Assembly (NCBI GenBank): GCA_003221695.1
Contig: QHSX01000055.1
Coordinates: 1-64,000, forward strand
Source of the DNA: Candidatus Rokuibacteriota bacterium
Lineage (GTDB): Bacteria > Methylomirabilota > Methylomirabilia > Rokubacteriales > CSP1-6
Length of the DNA stretch: 64,000 nucleotides
Reading direction: 5' to 3'
Below the pieces are notes generated by a model. That model saw nothing but the letters and a program-made list of their open reading frames with translations, did not search any database and was not told the origin of the DNA. Of this stretch, positions 56,237 through 64,000 are shown in pieces. The translations under genes were made by a program, and so were the position numbers. Within the stretch, counting starts at the first letter, position 1; the number at the start of each line of letters is the position of its first letter.

Positions 56237-56653
56237 TCAGGAAGTGGGGCGGAGTTCTTTGTGGATCCGATCGAGGACGCCGTTGATGAACCGGCTCGAC
56301 TCCTTCGTGCCGAACTTCTTGGCGATCTCGATCGCCTCGTTGATCGCGACCTTCGCCGGCACCTCGGCGGTCCAGAGCATCTCGTAGACGCCCGCACGGA
56401 GGATGTTGCGGTCCACGACCGCCATGCGCTCCAGCTCCCAGTTCTCCGTGTACTGCTCGATCACCTGGTCGATCTTGGCCTGGTTCGCCTTCGTGCCGCG
56501 GACGAGCGTCTCGGCGAACGTCTTGGCCTCGCCGGAGAGCGGATGGCGCCCCCAGAACTCGTGCTCGTGCGGCACGGGATCGTCCTCGCCTTGCAGGTCG
56601 AGCTGATAGAGGAACTGGAGGGCGACCTCCCGGGCCTTTCGCCGCCTGCCCAT
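56237..56653 (-). CDS. nusB: Transcription antitermination factor NusB
   Basis: RNA-binding protein that acts with NusE in rRNA antitermination. An all-helical 138-residue protein starting GRRRKAREVALQFLYQLDL (basic BoxA-binding N-terminus), with ELERMAVVDRNILRAGVYEML near 83-103 and VPAKVAINEAIEIAKKFGT near 108-126. Its ATG directly follows the ribH stop (TAA-ATG). The ribH-nusB pair is widely conserved. Confidence 0.96.
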   Translation of the reverse strand: MGRRRKAREVALQFLYQLDLQGEDDPVPHEHEFWGRHPLSGEAKTFAETLVRGTKANQAKIDQVIEQYTENWELERMAVVDRNILRAGVYEMLWTAEVPAKVAINEAIEIAKKFGTKESSRFINGVLDRIHKELRPTS

Positions 56654-57232
56654 TTATCGGGTACCGCGAGGCCGCAAGAGGCGTGGGTGACCTGACGGAG
56701 GCACGTGCGGCTCCGCTCCCGTGGACTTTACGCGGCGCACAATTCCGCCGTCGTGCCGTAGCTGCTGGATCCACTCGGCCATCGCAAGGGCCGCCTCGGC
56801 GGCCTCCTCACCCCGATTCCCCACCTCCCCGCCGGCCCGCGCCCAGGCCTGCTCCTCGCTGAGCGCCGTGACGACGCCGAAGCTCGCGGGGACGCCGGTG
56901 GTCAGCGCCACCTCGCGGATTCCCGCCGCCGCCTCGCGCGCTATCACCTCGAAGTGGGGCGTCTGGCCGCGGATGACGACGCCCACACACACGATCCCGG
57001 CGTACCGCCCCGTCGCGGCCAGATGGCCAGCGGCCTGGGGGAGCTCGAACGATCCCGGCACCCAGTGGACCTCGACGGCCTCCCCTGAGAGGCGCGCGCC
57101 GCGGAACACCTTGAGCGCGCCCTGGACGAGGCGCTCGGTGATGCGCTCGTTGAACCGGGCAGCAACGATCGCGAACCTGAGGGAGCGTCCCGCGGGGCGG
57201 ACGCGGCGCACTCTGGGCGCACGACCGGCCAT
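56654..57232 (-). CDS. ribH: 6,7-dimethyl-8-ribityllumazine synthase
   Basis: Penultimate step of riboflavin synthesis, usually a 60-mer capsid. Motifs are RFAIVAARFNERITERLVQG (about 19-38), VPGSFELPQAAGHLA near 58-72, VVIRGQTPHFEVIAREA near 84-100 with the catalytic His, and EEQAWARAGGEVGNRGEEAA near 126-145. At 192 residues it is longer than usual because of a basic N-terminus and a Pro/Arg-rich C-terminal tail of about 35 residues. It begins one base after ribBA. Confidence 0.95.
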   Translation of the reverse strand: MAGRAPRVRRVRPAGRSLRFAIVAARFNERITERLVQGALKVFRGARLSGEAVEVHWVPGSFELPQAAGHLAATGRYAGIVCVGVVIRGQTPHFEVIAREAAAGIREVALTTGVPASFGVVTALSEEQAWARAGGEVGNRGEEAAEAALAMAEWIQQLRHDGGIVRRVKSTGAEPHVPPSGHPRLLRPRGTR

Positions 57233-57233
57233 C

Positions 57234-58445
57234 TCAGTCCGGGAGGGACGAGAGGAGATGCCCGAGCTTGTCGCGCTTCGTGCTCAGGTACTTCCTGTTC
57301 GCATCGGTCGCGGGAATCTCGATCGGCACGCGCTCGGCGATGTGCAGGCCGTAGCCCTCGAGCCCGACGATCTTCTTCGGGTTGTTGGTGAGGAGCCGGA
57401 GGTTCTTCACCCCGAGGTCCACGAGAATCTGGGCGCCGATCCCGTAATCACGCAGGTCCGCCTTGAAGCCCAGCGCGGCGTTGGCCTCGACCGTGTCCTT
57501 GCCGATGTCTTGCAGCTCGTAGGCACGCATCTTGTTGAGGAGTCCGATGCCCCGCCCCTCCTGGCGCATATAGAGGAAGACGCCGCGCCCCTCGGCCTGG
57601 ATGATCGCCAGCGCCTTGTCGAGCTGCTGCCCGCAGTCACAGCGGCGCGAGTGAAAGGCGTCCCCGAACAGGCACTCGGAGTGCACCCGGACCAGCACCG
57701 GCTCGTTACGTTCGACCTCCCCCATCACGAGCGCCACGGGCACGCGCGCGTCGACGCTCGTGTCGTACGCGATCGCGGTGAAGTCCCCGAAGTCCGTCGG
57801 CAGCTTGTGGGTCGCGATCCGCCGAACCAGCTTTTCCTTGCGGATCCGGTACTCGATCAGGTCCTTGATCGTGATCAGCGTGAGGCCGTGGTCCAGGGCG
57901 AGCTCCTGGAGCTGGGGCACCCGCGCCATCCCGCCGTCCTCGTCGAGAACCTCGCAGATGACGCCGGCCGGGTAGCAGCCCGCGAGCCGCGCCAGGTCCA
58001 CCGCCGCCTCGGTGTGGCCGGCGCGGCGCAGGACGCCGCCCGGCATCGCGCGGAGTGGAAGGATGTGGCCAGGCCGCGTCAGGTCCTCGGCCCGCATCTG
58101 CGGATCGACCAGGGTGCGGATCGTGACCGCGCGGTCGTAGGCAGAGGTTCCCGTCGTGACGCCACGTCTGGCGTCGACGGTCACGGTGAAGGCGGTCCCC
58201 ATGGGCGCCGTGTTGTCCGAGACCATCATCTGGATCTTGAGCTCGTCCAGCCGCTCGCCGGTCATCGGCACGCAGACGAGGCCGCGCCCGTGCTTGGCCA
58301 TGAAGTTGATCGCCTCCGGCGTGACCTTGTCGCCGGCCATCACGAGGTCGCCTTCGTTCTCGCGGTCCTCGTCGTCGACGACGAGGAGGATGCGCCCCTG
58401 GCGGATCTCCTCGATCGCCTCCTCGATGGTCGCAAACCCCGTCAT
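57234..58445 (-). CDS. ribBA: Bifunctional DHBP synthase/GTP cyclohydrolase II
   Basis: Provides both precursors of riboflavin. The N-terminal 3,4-dihydroxy-2-butanone-4-phosphate synthase domain (about 1-200) has [18 protein letters not shown] near 22-39 and [14 protein letters not shown] near 142. The C-terminal GTP cyclohydrolase II domain (about 205-400) has zinc cysteines in [20 protein letters not shown] and the catalytic [18 protein letters not shown]. The length is 403 residues. Both domains keep their catalytic residues. The ATG overlaps the ribE stop (ATGA). Confidence 0.96.
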   Translation of the reverse strand: MTGFATIEEAIEEIRQGRILLVVDDEDRENEGDLVMAGDKVTPEAINFMAKHGRGLVCVPMTGERLDELKIQMMVSDNTAPMGTAFTVTVDARRGVTTGTSAYDRAVTIRTLVDPQMRAEDLTRPGHILPLRAMPGGVLRRAGHTEAAVDLARLAGCYPAGVICEVLDEDGGMARVPQLQELALDHGLTLITIKDLIEYRIRKEKLVRRIATHKLPTDFGDFTAIAYDTSVDARVPVALVMGEVERNEPVLVRVHSECLFGDAFHSRRCDCGQQLDKALAIIQAEGRGVFLYMRQEGRGIGLLNKMRAYELQDIGKDTVEANAALGFKADLRDYGIGAQILVDLGVKNLRLLTNNPKKIVGLEGYGLHIAERVPIEIPATDANRKYLSTKRDKLGHLLSSLPD

Positions 58446-59044
58446 ATCGCCCCCCTGAGCGCCAGCGATCGGACCAGGTACTTGCCAATCACGTCGGCCT
58501 CGACATTCGTCGCCTGCCCGGGCCTGAGTCGCCCGAGCGTCGTCGCGGCGAGCGTGTATGGAATCAGCATCACCTCGAAGCTCCTGTCGCCCAGCGCGGC
58601 CACCGTCAGGCTCACGCCGTCCACGGCCACCGACCCCTGGGGGATCAGCAGCGGCTCGAGCTCCCGGCCGGGCAACGCGACACGCACCCGCGTGGTTGAT
58701 TCTACACGCGTTACGTCCTCCACGGTGCCGACTCCATCCACGTGCCCGAGGACGAGGTGACCCCCCAGGGCGCCCCCGAAGCGTAGCGGCCGTTCGAGGT
58801 TGACGGGATCGCCGGGTTTGAGCCGGCCGAGCGTCGTGCGCGCGAGCGTCTCGGGGCCGAGCTCGAACACGAAGCCGTCCGGCGGGCGCTCGACCACCGT
58901 CAGGCACGCGCCGTTCACGGCGACACTCGCACCGACGTCGCTGCCCTCGAGCGTCGCGCCCGCCTGCACGCCGAGCCGGAGCACGGCGCCGGCGCGCACG
59001 AGCGTGACGACCGTTCCCATTTCCTCGACGATCCCGGTAAACAC
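58442..59044 (-). CDS. ribE: Riboflavin synthase alpha chain
   Basis: Dismutates two lumazines to riboflavin. Two similar lumazine-binding barrels are present: the first begins [10 protein letters not shown] and includes [15 protein letters not shown] near 37, and the second includes [14 protein letters not shown] near 133 and IGKYLVRSL at the end. It is 200 residues long and follows ribD with no gap. No FMN riboswitch precedes the rib genes here, since ftsY overlaps ribD. Confidence 0.95.
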   Translation of the reverse strand: MFTGIVEEMGTVVTLVRAGAVLRLGVQAGATLEGSDVGASVAVNGACLTVVERPPDGFVFELGPETLARTTLGRLKPGDPVNLERPLRFGGALGGHLVLGHVDGVGTVEDVTRVESTTRVRVALPGRELEPLLIPQGSVAVDGVSLTVAALGDRSFEVMLIPYTLAATTLGRLRPGQATNVEADVIGKYLVRSLALRGAI

Positions 59045-60163
59045 CTACGCCTCCCGCGGCTCGCGGATCACGTCAGCCTCTACCAGGATATCGTCGCCGA
59101 CCCGCGTGATGGCGAGGGGGCCGAGCCTCACCCCGCTCTTCAGCTCCCGGCCGGCGCCGCCGACGACGGAGGGCGCCGTGCGCCCGCCCACGAGCAGAGG
59201 CGCCACGAAGACTGCCACGCTGTCGACGACCCCGGCGTCCAGGAAGGCCGCGTGGACCTCCCCGCCGCCCTCGACGAGGACGCCTCGCACCTCGCGCGCG
59301 AAGAGCTCGCCCAGGAGGAAGCCGAGATCGACGCGCCCGTCGCGCGTCGGGCATCTCACGACAGTGGCGCCCGCCGCCTCCAGGGAGCGCACCCGCCCCT
59401 CGGACACCCCGTCGCCGACCGCGACGATCGCGCGCGCCGGGTCTCCGGCAGCGATCAAGCGCGCCCCGGGGGGCGTGCGCGCCTCGGTATCGAGCGCCAC
59501 GCGGTACGGCTGGCACGGCCACGGCTCGCCGAGCCGGACCGTCAGCTCAGGGTCATCGCGCAGCACGGTGGCAATCCCGACGACGATGGCGTCCGCCTCC
59601 CTCCGGAGCCGGTGGGCATGAGCCCGCGCCTCCGCGCCCGTGATCCAGCGAGAGGCGCCGTGGGTGTCGGCGATCTTGCCGTCCAGCGTCATGGCCGCTT
59701 TGAGCGTCACGTGCGGCCGTTGCTCGCGCATCGCGGTGAAGAAGACGCGGTTCTGGCGCGCGGCCTCCTCGGCGAGGAGCCCGACGCTCACCTCGATGCC
59801 CGCGTCGCGCAGGGCGTCGAACCCGCGACCGGCGACGAGCGGGTTCGGATCTGCGAGCGGCGCCACCACCCGCGACACGCCCGCCTCCATGACGGCCTGG
59901 GCGCAGGGCGGGGTTCGTCCGTGGTGGGCGCACGGTTCCAGGGTCACGTAGAGCGTCGCGCCGCGCGTGCGGGGCCCCGCGGCGCGAAGCGCCGTGATCT
60001 CGGCGTGCGGCCCGCCGGCCCGCCGATGGACTCCCTCGCCGACGACCTCCCCGCTCGGCGCCACGACGACCGCCCCCACCATGGGGTTCGGCGACGTGAG
60101 CCCCCGTCCCTGGTCGGCCAGCTCCAGCGCGCGCCGCATGAAGCGCTCGTCGTTCGACGTCAT
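59045..60163 (-). CDS. ribD: Bifunctional riboflavin biosynthesis deaminase/reductase
   Basis: Second and third steps of riboflavin synthesis. The N-terminal cytidine-deaminase-type zinc domain has [15 protein letters not shown] near 47-61 and [17 protein letters not shown] near 76-92. The reductase domain (about 148-365) has [23 protein letters not shown] near 147 and [17 protein letters not shown] near 298. The length is 372 residues, normal for the fusion. Its ATG overlaps the ftsY stop by four bases. Confidence 0.96.
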   Translation of the reverse strand: MTSNDERFMRRALELADQGRGLTSPNPMVGAVVVAPSGEVVGEGVHRRAGGPHAEITALRAAGPRTRGATLYVTLEPCAHHGRTPPCAQAVMEAGVSRVVAPLADPNPLVAGRGFDALRDAGIEVSVGLLAEEAARQNRVFFTAMREQRPHVTLKAAMTLDGKIADTHGASRWITGAEARAHAHRLRREADAIVVGIATVLRDDPELTVRLGEPWPCQPYRVALDTEARTPPGARLIAAGDPARAIVAVGDGVSEGRVRSLEAAGATVVRCPTRDGRVDLGFLLGELFAREVRGVLVEGGGEVHAAFLDAGVVDSVAVFVAPLLVGGRTAPSVVGGAGRELKSGVRLGPLAITRVGDDILVEADVIREPREA

Positions 60164-61086
60164 TGCACGGGCAGCAGGGCGTCGACGAACGTCTCCGCGT
60201 CGAACGTCTGGAGGTCGTCGACGCGCTCGCCGACACCGATCAGCTTGACCGGCACCTTCAGCTCGCGCACGATTCGCACGACGATGCCGCCCTTGGCGGT
60301 GCCGTCGAGCTTTGTCAGGACCACCCCGCTGAGACCGATCGTCTCGTGGAACACGCGGGCCTGCGCGAACCCGTTCTGGCCCGTCGGTGCGTCCATGACC
60401 ATCAGCGACTCGTGCGGCGCGCCCGGGAGTTGCCGTTCGATCACGCGCTTGAGCTTCGCCAGCTCCGACATCAGATTTGCCTTGGTGTGCAAGCGCCCGG
60501 CCGTATCGACGATCAGCGCGTCCACCCCGCGCGCCGTCGCCGCCTTGACGGCGTCGAACACGACCGCCGCCGGGTCGGAGCCCGCCGCCTGGTGGATCAC
60601 CGGGACGTCAATCCGCTCGCCCCAGCGCTGGAGCTGCTCGATCGCGGCGGCGCGGAACGTGTCCGCGGCCGCGAGAAGGACCCGCTTGCCCGATCCGCTC
60701 AGCGCGGCGGCGAGCTTCGCCGCGGTTGTCGTCTTCCCTGCGCCGTTGACCCCAAGCATCAGCACCACCGCTGGCCGGTGGTCGAGGTCGAGCGGCTGCG
60801 CCGCCGGCTGGAGGGTGTCGGCGAGGAATCGCCGAAAGAGCGGGCGGAGCTGGTCGGCACGCGTCACCGTCCCGAACATGACCTCTTCGCGCGCGCGGTT
60901 CGTGAAGTCGGCGGCGAGCGTGGCGCCCAGGTCGGCGGCGAGGAGCAACTCCTCGAGCTCCTCGTAGAGGGCGTCGTCGATGGGCCGCTCGGGCGCGAGC
61001 ACCGCGGCGAGACCGCTCGCGAGGTGCTCCTGCGACCGTTTGAGCCCCTCGCGGAGCCGGTCCCGGAGCCCGGAGAGGAACGTCAC
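60160..61086 (-). CDS. ftsY: Signal recognition particle receptor FtsY (short form)
   Basis: SRP receptor GTPase for cotranslational membrane targeting. The NG region is complete: helical N domain (about 1-95), GVNGAGKTTTAAKLAA near 113-128, AADTFRAAAIEQLQRWG near 142, IVDTAGRLHTKANLMSEL near 188, TKLDGTAKGG near 253 and GVGERVDDLQTFDA near 280. The usual DANTGQNA reads DAPTGQNG. At 308 residues it lacks the acidic A domain of E. coli FtsY. The GTG start overlaps the stop of the RodZ-like gene. Confidence 0.95.
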   Translation of the reverse strand: MTFLSGLRDRLREGLKRSQEHLASGLAAVLAPERPIDDALYEELEELLLAADLGATLAADFTNRAREEVMFGTVTRADQLRPLFRRFLADTLQPAAQPLDLDHRPAVVLMLGVNGAGKTTTAAKLAAALSGSGKRVLLAAADTFRAAAIEQLQRWGERIDVPVIHQAAGSDPAAVVFDAVKAATARGVDALIVDTAGRLHTKANLMSELAKLKRVIERQLPGAPHESLMVMDAPTGQNGFAQARVFHETIGLSGVVLTKLDGTAKGGIVVRIVRELKVPVKLIGVGERVDDLQTFDAETFVDALLPVQ

Positions 61087-61937
61087 TGGTCTTCCGCGGG
61101 GACGACCAGCCGCGCGATCACGGCTCCGCTCGGGCCCAGCGGCGGGAGGCGGCGGCCGTTCACCTCCAGGGTGACCCCTCCTGCGTTCCCGATGCTGAGG
61201 ACGAACGGACGGTTCGAGATCCACTCGCGGATCTCGCCCGCCGGGATGTTCTCCTCGCTCATCCGTCCATCCTCCGTGCGCACTCGTATCCACGTCAACT
61301 CCGACGTGCGCGCGACCAGCCGGTACGACGAGGCGACGCCGGTCACCGCCGTGGGAGCGGCCGCGGCCGGTGCCGGCGGTGTCGGGGCCGACACCGCTGG
61401 CGTGGGCGCGGGCGGCGCAGTGTCCTGGGTGCGCGGCGTCTCGGCCGCCACACTGGGCCGCGGGGCCTCCGACTCGGAGAGCGCGCCCGGGGACTCGGAC
61501 GTCCGCCGCTCGGTGCGGCGCTCTCCTCCAGGCTGGAGCGCGAGCGTCACCGCGAAGAGGGCCGCACCCAGGGCGACGAGCATAACGAAGCTCACGAGGA
61601 GCGCCCCACGACCACGGTTCTCTCGGCGGCTGCTCGACTCGGAGCGACTCTGCGATGCCCGTGGAGCCGCGGCGGGCGGTTGGGCGACCCGCGGGCTCAG
61701 CTGCCCGCCACGGTCCGCCTCATAGTAGGCGAGCGCTTCGTCAGGGGGCTCGTGAAGCGCCTGGCAATAGGCGCGGATGAACCCCCTGGTGAAAGGAGCC
61801 TCCGGAAGCGTCGCAAAATCGTCAACCTCGAGCGACTCCAGATAACGCTGCGGGACACGCGTGGAGCGAGAGATCTCGTCGAGGGCGACGCCTCGCCGCT
61901 GCCGAAGCTCGCGAAGGTACGAACCGACCGACGGCAT
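61083..61937 (-). CDS. RodZ-like protein: cytoplasmic HTH, membrane helix and DUF4115 domain
   Basis: Bitopic membrane protein of 284 residues, probably a RodZ-type cell-shape factor. An N-terminal helix-turn-helix of the XRE/RodZ kind (about 5-70: YLRELRQRRGVALDEISRST) is followed by a basic linker, one transmembrane helix near 112-135 (ALLVSFVMLVALGAALFAVTLAL), an Ala/Pro/Thr-rich periplasmic stretch and a C-terminal DUF4115 domain with TSELTWIRVRTEDGRMSEE. RodZ links MreB to the wall machinery. It lies between smc and ftsY; a 66-base gap separates it from smc. Confidence 0.87.
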   Translation of the reverse strand: MPSVGSYLRELRQRRGVALDEISRSTRVPQRYLESLEVDDFATLPEAPFTRGFIRAYCQALHEPPDEALAYYEADRGGQLSPRVAQPPAAAPRASQSRSESSSRRENRGRGALLVSFVMLVALGAALFAVTLALQPGGERRTERRTSESPGALSESEAPRPSVAAETPRTQDTAPPAPTPAVSAPTPPAPAAAAPTAVTGVASSYRLVARTSELTWIRVRTEDGRMSEENIPAGEIREWISNRPFVLSIGNAGGVTLEVNGRRLPPLGPSGAVIARLVVPAEDQ

Positions 61938-62003
61938 ACCTCTACTTGGCGCCGAGTCTAGCCTATTTCGTCAGCTTCTTCACCTACTTACTGAACGCTT
62001 CGC

Positions 62004-64000
62004 CTAGGCGTTGAGGTTGACGGAGACGAGCTTCGAGAGGCCGGGCTCCTCCATGGTGACGCCGTAGAGAATGTCGGCTGCCTCCATGGTCTTCCGGTTG
62101 TGGGTGATCACGAGGAACTGGGTCCGGTTCGTCAGCTCACGGAGCACGCGCAGGAACCGATGGATGTTGGCGTCGTCGAGGGGCGCATCGACCTCGTCGA
62201 GAACGCAGAAGGGGCTCGGCCGGAAATAGAAGATCGCGAAGAGGAGCGCCAGTCCGGTCAGCGCGCGCTCGCCACCCGAGAGCAGCGTCACGGACTGCAG
62301 GCGCTTGCCGCGGGGCTCGGCCATCAGCTCGACGCCGGTGTCGAGCGGATCGCCGCCCTCCTCAGTCTCGACGAGCCTGAGCTCGGCCCGGCCGCCCTCG
62401 AAGAGGCGCTCGAAGAGCTCCTTGAAGTGCCGGTTGATCTCCTCGAAGGCCTGCGTGAATCGCTCCTGTGCGCTCCGTGTCATGCCACGCAGCGCCTTCT
62501 CGAGATCCTTGATCGAGCCGACGAGGTCGTCGTACTGCGTCTGAAGGAACCCGAGACGCTCGTCGAGCTCACGGTACTCGTCGTCGGCGACGAGGTTCAC
62601 GGGCCCGATCGCCGCCAGCTTCTCCTCGAGCTCGGTGATCCGCGCCCGCACCGTCTCGAGGTCGCCGGCCGGGTCGTGCCGAGCGGCGAGCGCCGCCTCG
62701 TCCACACCGTACGCCCGCCACGCCTCCAGCCCGAGCTCCTCACGTCTCACACGACACTCGGTCGCCCCGAGGTCGACCTCATGAATCGAGGCGACGAGCC
62801 GGCCGAGCTCACCGTCGACCGCCCGCTGGTCGGTCTCGATCGTGCGGAGCTCCTCCGCGAGCCCCTCGTGGCCCTCCGCGGCCCGCCGAACCTCGGCGTC
62901 GATCCGGTCCCGTTCGACGGCGATCTCGCGCGCGCCCGCGTCGGTGCGCTCCCGCTCCTCGGCGAGCCAGGCCTGCCGGTCGGCGAGCTGCGCCTGGCGC
63001 GCGCGAGCCTGGTCGATGCGCGTGCCGAGATCGCGCTCGATGTCGTCCATCCGCGTGAGCTCCCGACCCAGCGCCTCCACGCGCTCGGTGGTGGACGCGA
63101 GGGCCACACGACACGCCGTCGTCTCCGCCACCAGCTCCGTTTCCCGCGCCTGGGCGGTCTCGATCGCCTCTCGGAGCCGCGTCATCCGGGCCTCGTGCGC
63201 GGTCTCGGCATCGCGAAGAAGACCGATACGCTGCTCGAGCTGAGCGAGCGTCGCCTCGGTCTCCTCGGCCTCCAGCGTGACCTGCCGCGCCTCGGCCTGG
63301 ATCGTCTCGCGGTACCGATGGACCCGCTCGTACTCCCGTGCCGCCTGCTCGAGGTCCTTTTCACCGGCGAGACGCTCCGCTTCCCGCGCGTGGAGCGTCC
63401 GCTCGATCCCCGCGACCTGCTCGCGGACGGCTGACACCTCGGTCCCGAGCCGCGCCACCTGGCCCTGCGTCTCGTCCACGCCCGTCGAGACACGCCCCAC
63501 CTCGTCTTCGAGCTCGCGCACCCGGCGCTTGCGCGCGAGCAACGAGTGCTCGACCTCGGCTGCCGGCGCCTGGCCGCCACCGTGGAGCCGTCCGGTCGGG
63601 CCGAGCACCTCGCCAGCCGGCGTGACGTACGTCGCCACGACTCCGTTCCGCCGCCACAATGCCTCCGCCTGGTCGAGGTGCTCGACGATCGCCACCTGTC
63701 CCAGGAGGTGGTGGACGAGGCTCAGGCTCGACGCGGCCACGCTCCGCGCCACCCAGCGAACACCGTTCGCGTCCGGCTGTGGCCCGGGCGGCGGGGGCAG
63801 GTGCTCGAGCGGAAGGAACGTAGCGGCGCCCAGTGAATGCGCCCTGAGGTACTCGACCGCCGCACGCGCGTGCTCGAACCGCTCGACCACCACCCACTGG
63901 AGGCGCTCGCCCAGAACCGCCTCGATCGCGCGCTCCATGCCGGCCGGCACCTCGAGGAGATCCGCCACCGTCCCCACGACGCCCGCCAGCGCCGCCGCGC
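62004..64000 (-). CDS. smc: Chromosome segregation protein SMC (partial, 5' end outside the window)
   Basis: C-terminal 665 codons of the condensin ATPase. The visible part starts at the hinge (TVADLLEVPAGMERAIEAVL, then LPLEHLPPPPG). It continues through about 400 residues of antiparallel coiled coil rich in Glu, Arg, Ala and Gln and ends with the head: LLSGGERALTGLALLFAIFY (ABC signature) and FCVLDEVDAPLDDANI (Walker B and D-loop). The frame is open to the window edge, so the P-loop half is beyond 64000. Its partners ScpA and ScpB are at 24175-25531. Confidence 0.96.
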   Translation of the reverse strand, partial: AAALAGVVGTVADLLEVPAGMERAIEAVLGERLQWVVVERFEHARAAVEYLRAHSLGAATFLPLEHLPPPPGPQPDANGVRWVARSVAASSLSLVHHLLGQVAIVEHLDQAEALWRRNGVVATYVTPAGEVLGPTGRLHGGGQAPAAEVEHSLLARKRRVRELEDEVGRVSTGVDETQGQVARLGTEVSAVREQVAGIERTLHAREAERLAGEKDLEQAAREYERVHRYRETIQAEARQVTLEAEETEATLAQLEQRIGLLRDAETAHEARMTRLREAIETAQARETELVAETTACRVALASTTERVEALGRELTRMDDIERDLGTRIDQARARQAQLADRQAWLAEERERTDAGAREIAVERDRIDAEVRRAAEGHEGLAEELRTIETDQRAVDGELGRLVASIHEVDLGATECRVRREELGLEAWRAYGVDEAALAARHDPAGDLETVRARITELEEKLAAIGPVNLVADDEYRELDERLGFLQTQYDDLVGSIKDLEKALRGMTRSAQERFTQAFEEINRHFKELFERLFEGGRAELRLVETEEGGDPLDTGVELMAEPRGKRLQSVTLLSGGERALTGLALLFAIFYFRPSPFCVLDEVDAPLDDANIHRFLRVLRELTNRTQFLVITHNRKTMEAADILYGVTMEEPGLSKLVSVNLNA

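Noticed and set aside
60160-60230. FMN riboswitch before the riboflavin genes
   Set aside because: ribD starts inside the end of ftsY with a four-base overlap, leaving no leader in which an RFN element could fold.

Overview
This is a compact, very GC-rich bacterial chromosome segment in which every supportable gene, 61 protein-coding genes and one tRNA, lies on the minus strand. The genes are nearly all core genes of a diderm that makes lipopolysaccharide: the lipid A/Kdo/heptose pathway, BamA/Skp, Lol transporter parts, Lnt, two IHF-type subunits and a six-repeat ribosomal protein S1. The gene orders (ribDE-ribBA-ribH-nusB, ihfA-merR, surE-pcm, lpxD-lpxA-oxidoreductase-lpxI-lpxB) resemble those of Deltaproteobacteria-like lineages and of Candidatus Rokubacteria/Methylomirabilota. 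That placement is an inference from gene order and composition, not from a phylogeny. There are no transposases, phage genes, CRISPR arrays or toxin-antitoxin pairs, and I see no clearly new multi-gene system.

Read in the direction of transcription (high to low coordinates), the first block (64000-49292) runs smc (cut by the window edge), a RodZ-like membrane regulator, ftsY, the riboflavin genes ribD-ribE-ribBA-ribH, nusB, a phosphoesterase, lnt, prfB (with its programmed frameshift intact), lysS and a LolC/E-LolD exporter. The second block (49202-23493) starts with clpC and continues without any gap above about 31 bases through bamA, skp, lpxD, lpxA, a Gfo/Idh oxidoreductase, lpxI, lpxB, a DUF374 acyltransferase, waaA, lpxK, waaF, four tandem GT4 glycosyltransferases, gmhB, rfaE1, rfaE2, waaC, a GT2 glycosyltransferase, trpS, scpA, scpB and rluB. 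It is in effect a 26-kb envelope superoperon that builds lipid A and inner core and the machinery that folds outer-membrane proteins.

The third block (23491-15100) starts at a good promoter with a perfect TATAAT and holds pheA-hisC-tyrA-aroA (phenylalanine/tyrosine synthesis), cmk, plsC, rpsA and sppA. A 285-base non-coding stretch with two hairpins and a promoter follows. The fourth block (14895-61) carries ihfB, a HIT protein, mutS, mutL, miaA, hflX, pgsA, a PDZ/radical-SAM DUF512 protein, der, a DUF3047 protein, a SPOR protein, ihfA, a MerR-type regulator, tRNA-Pro(GGG), surE and pcm.

About 25 gene junctions are 4-base ATGA/GTGA overlaps, and many genes start with GTG inside such an overlap. 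I used this, together with conserved N-termini, to fix starts. The points most worth checking are the LpxA pocket substitutions together with the oxidoreductase beside it (possible non-standard lipid A sugar), the DUF374 protein as a possible late lipid A acyltransferase, the MerR gene whose expected GTG start reads GTA, surE starting six bases after a tRNA, and three small structured non-coding elements.
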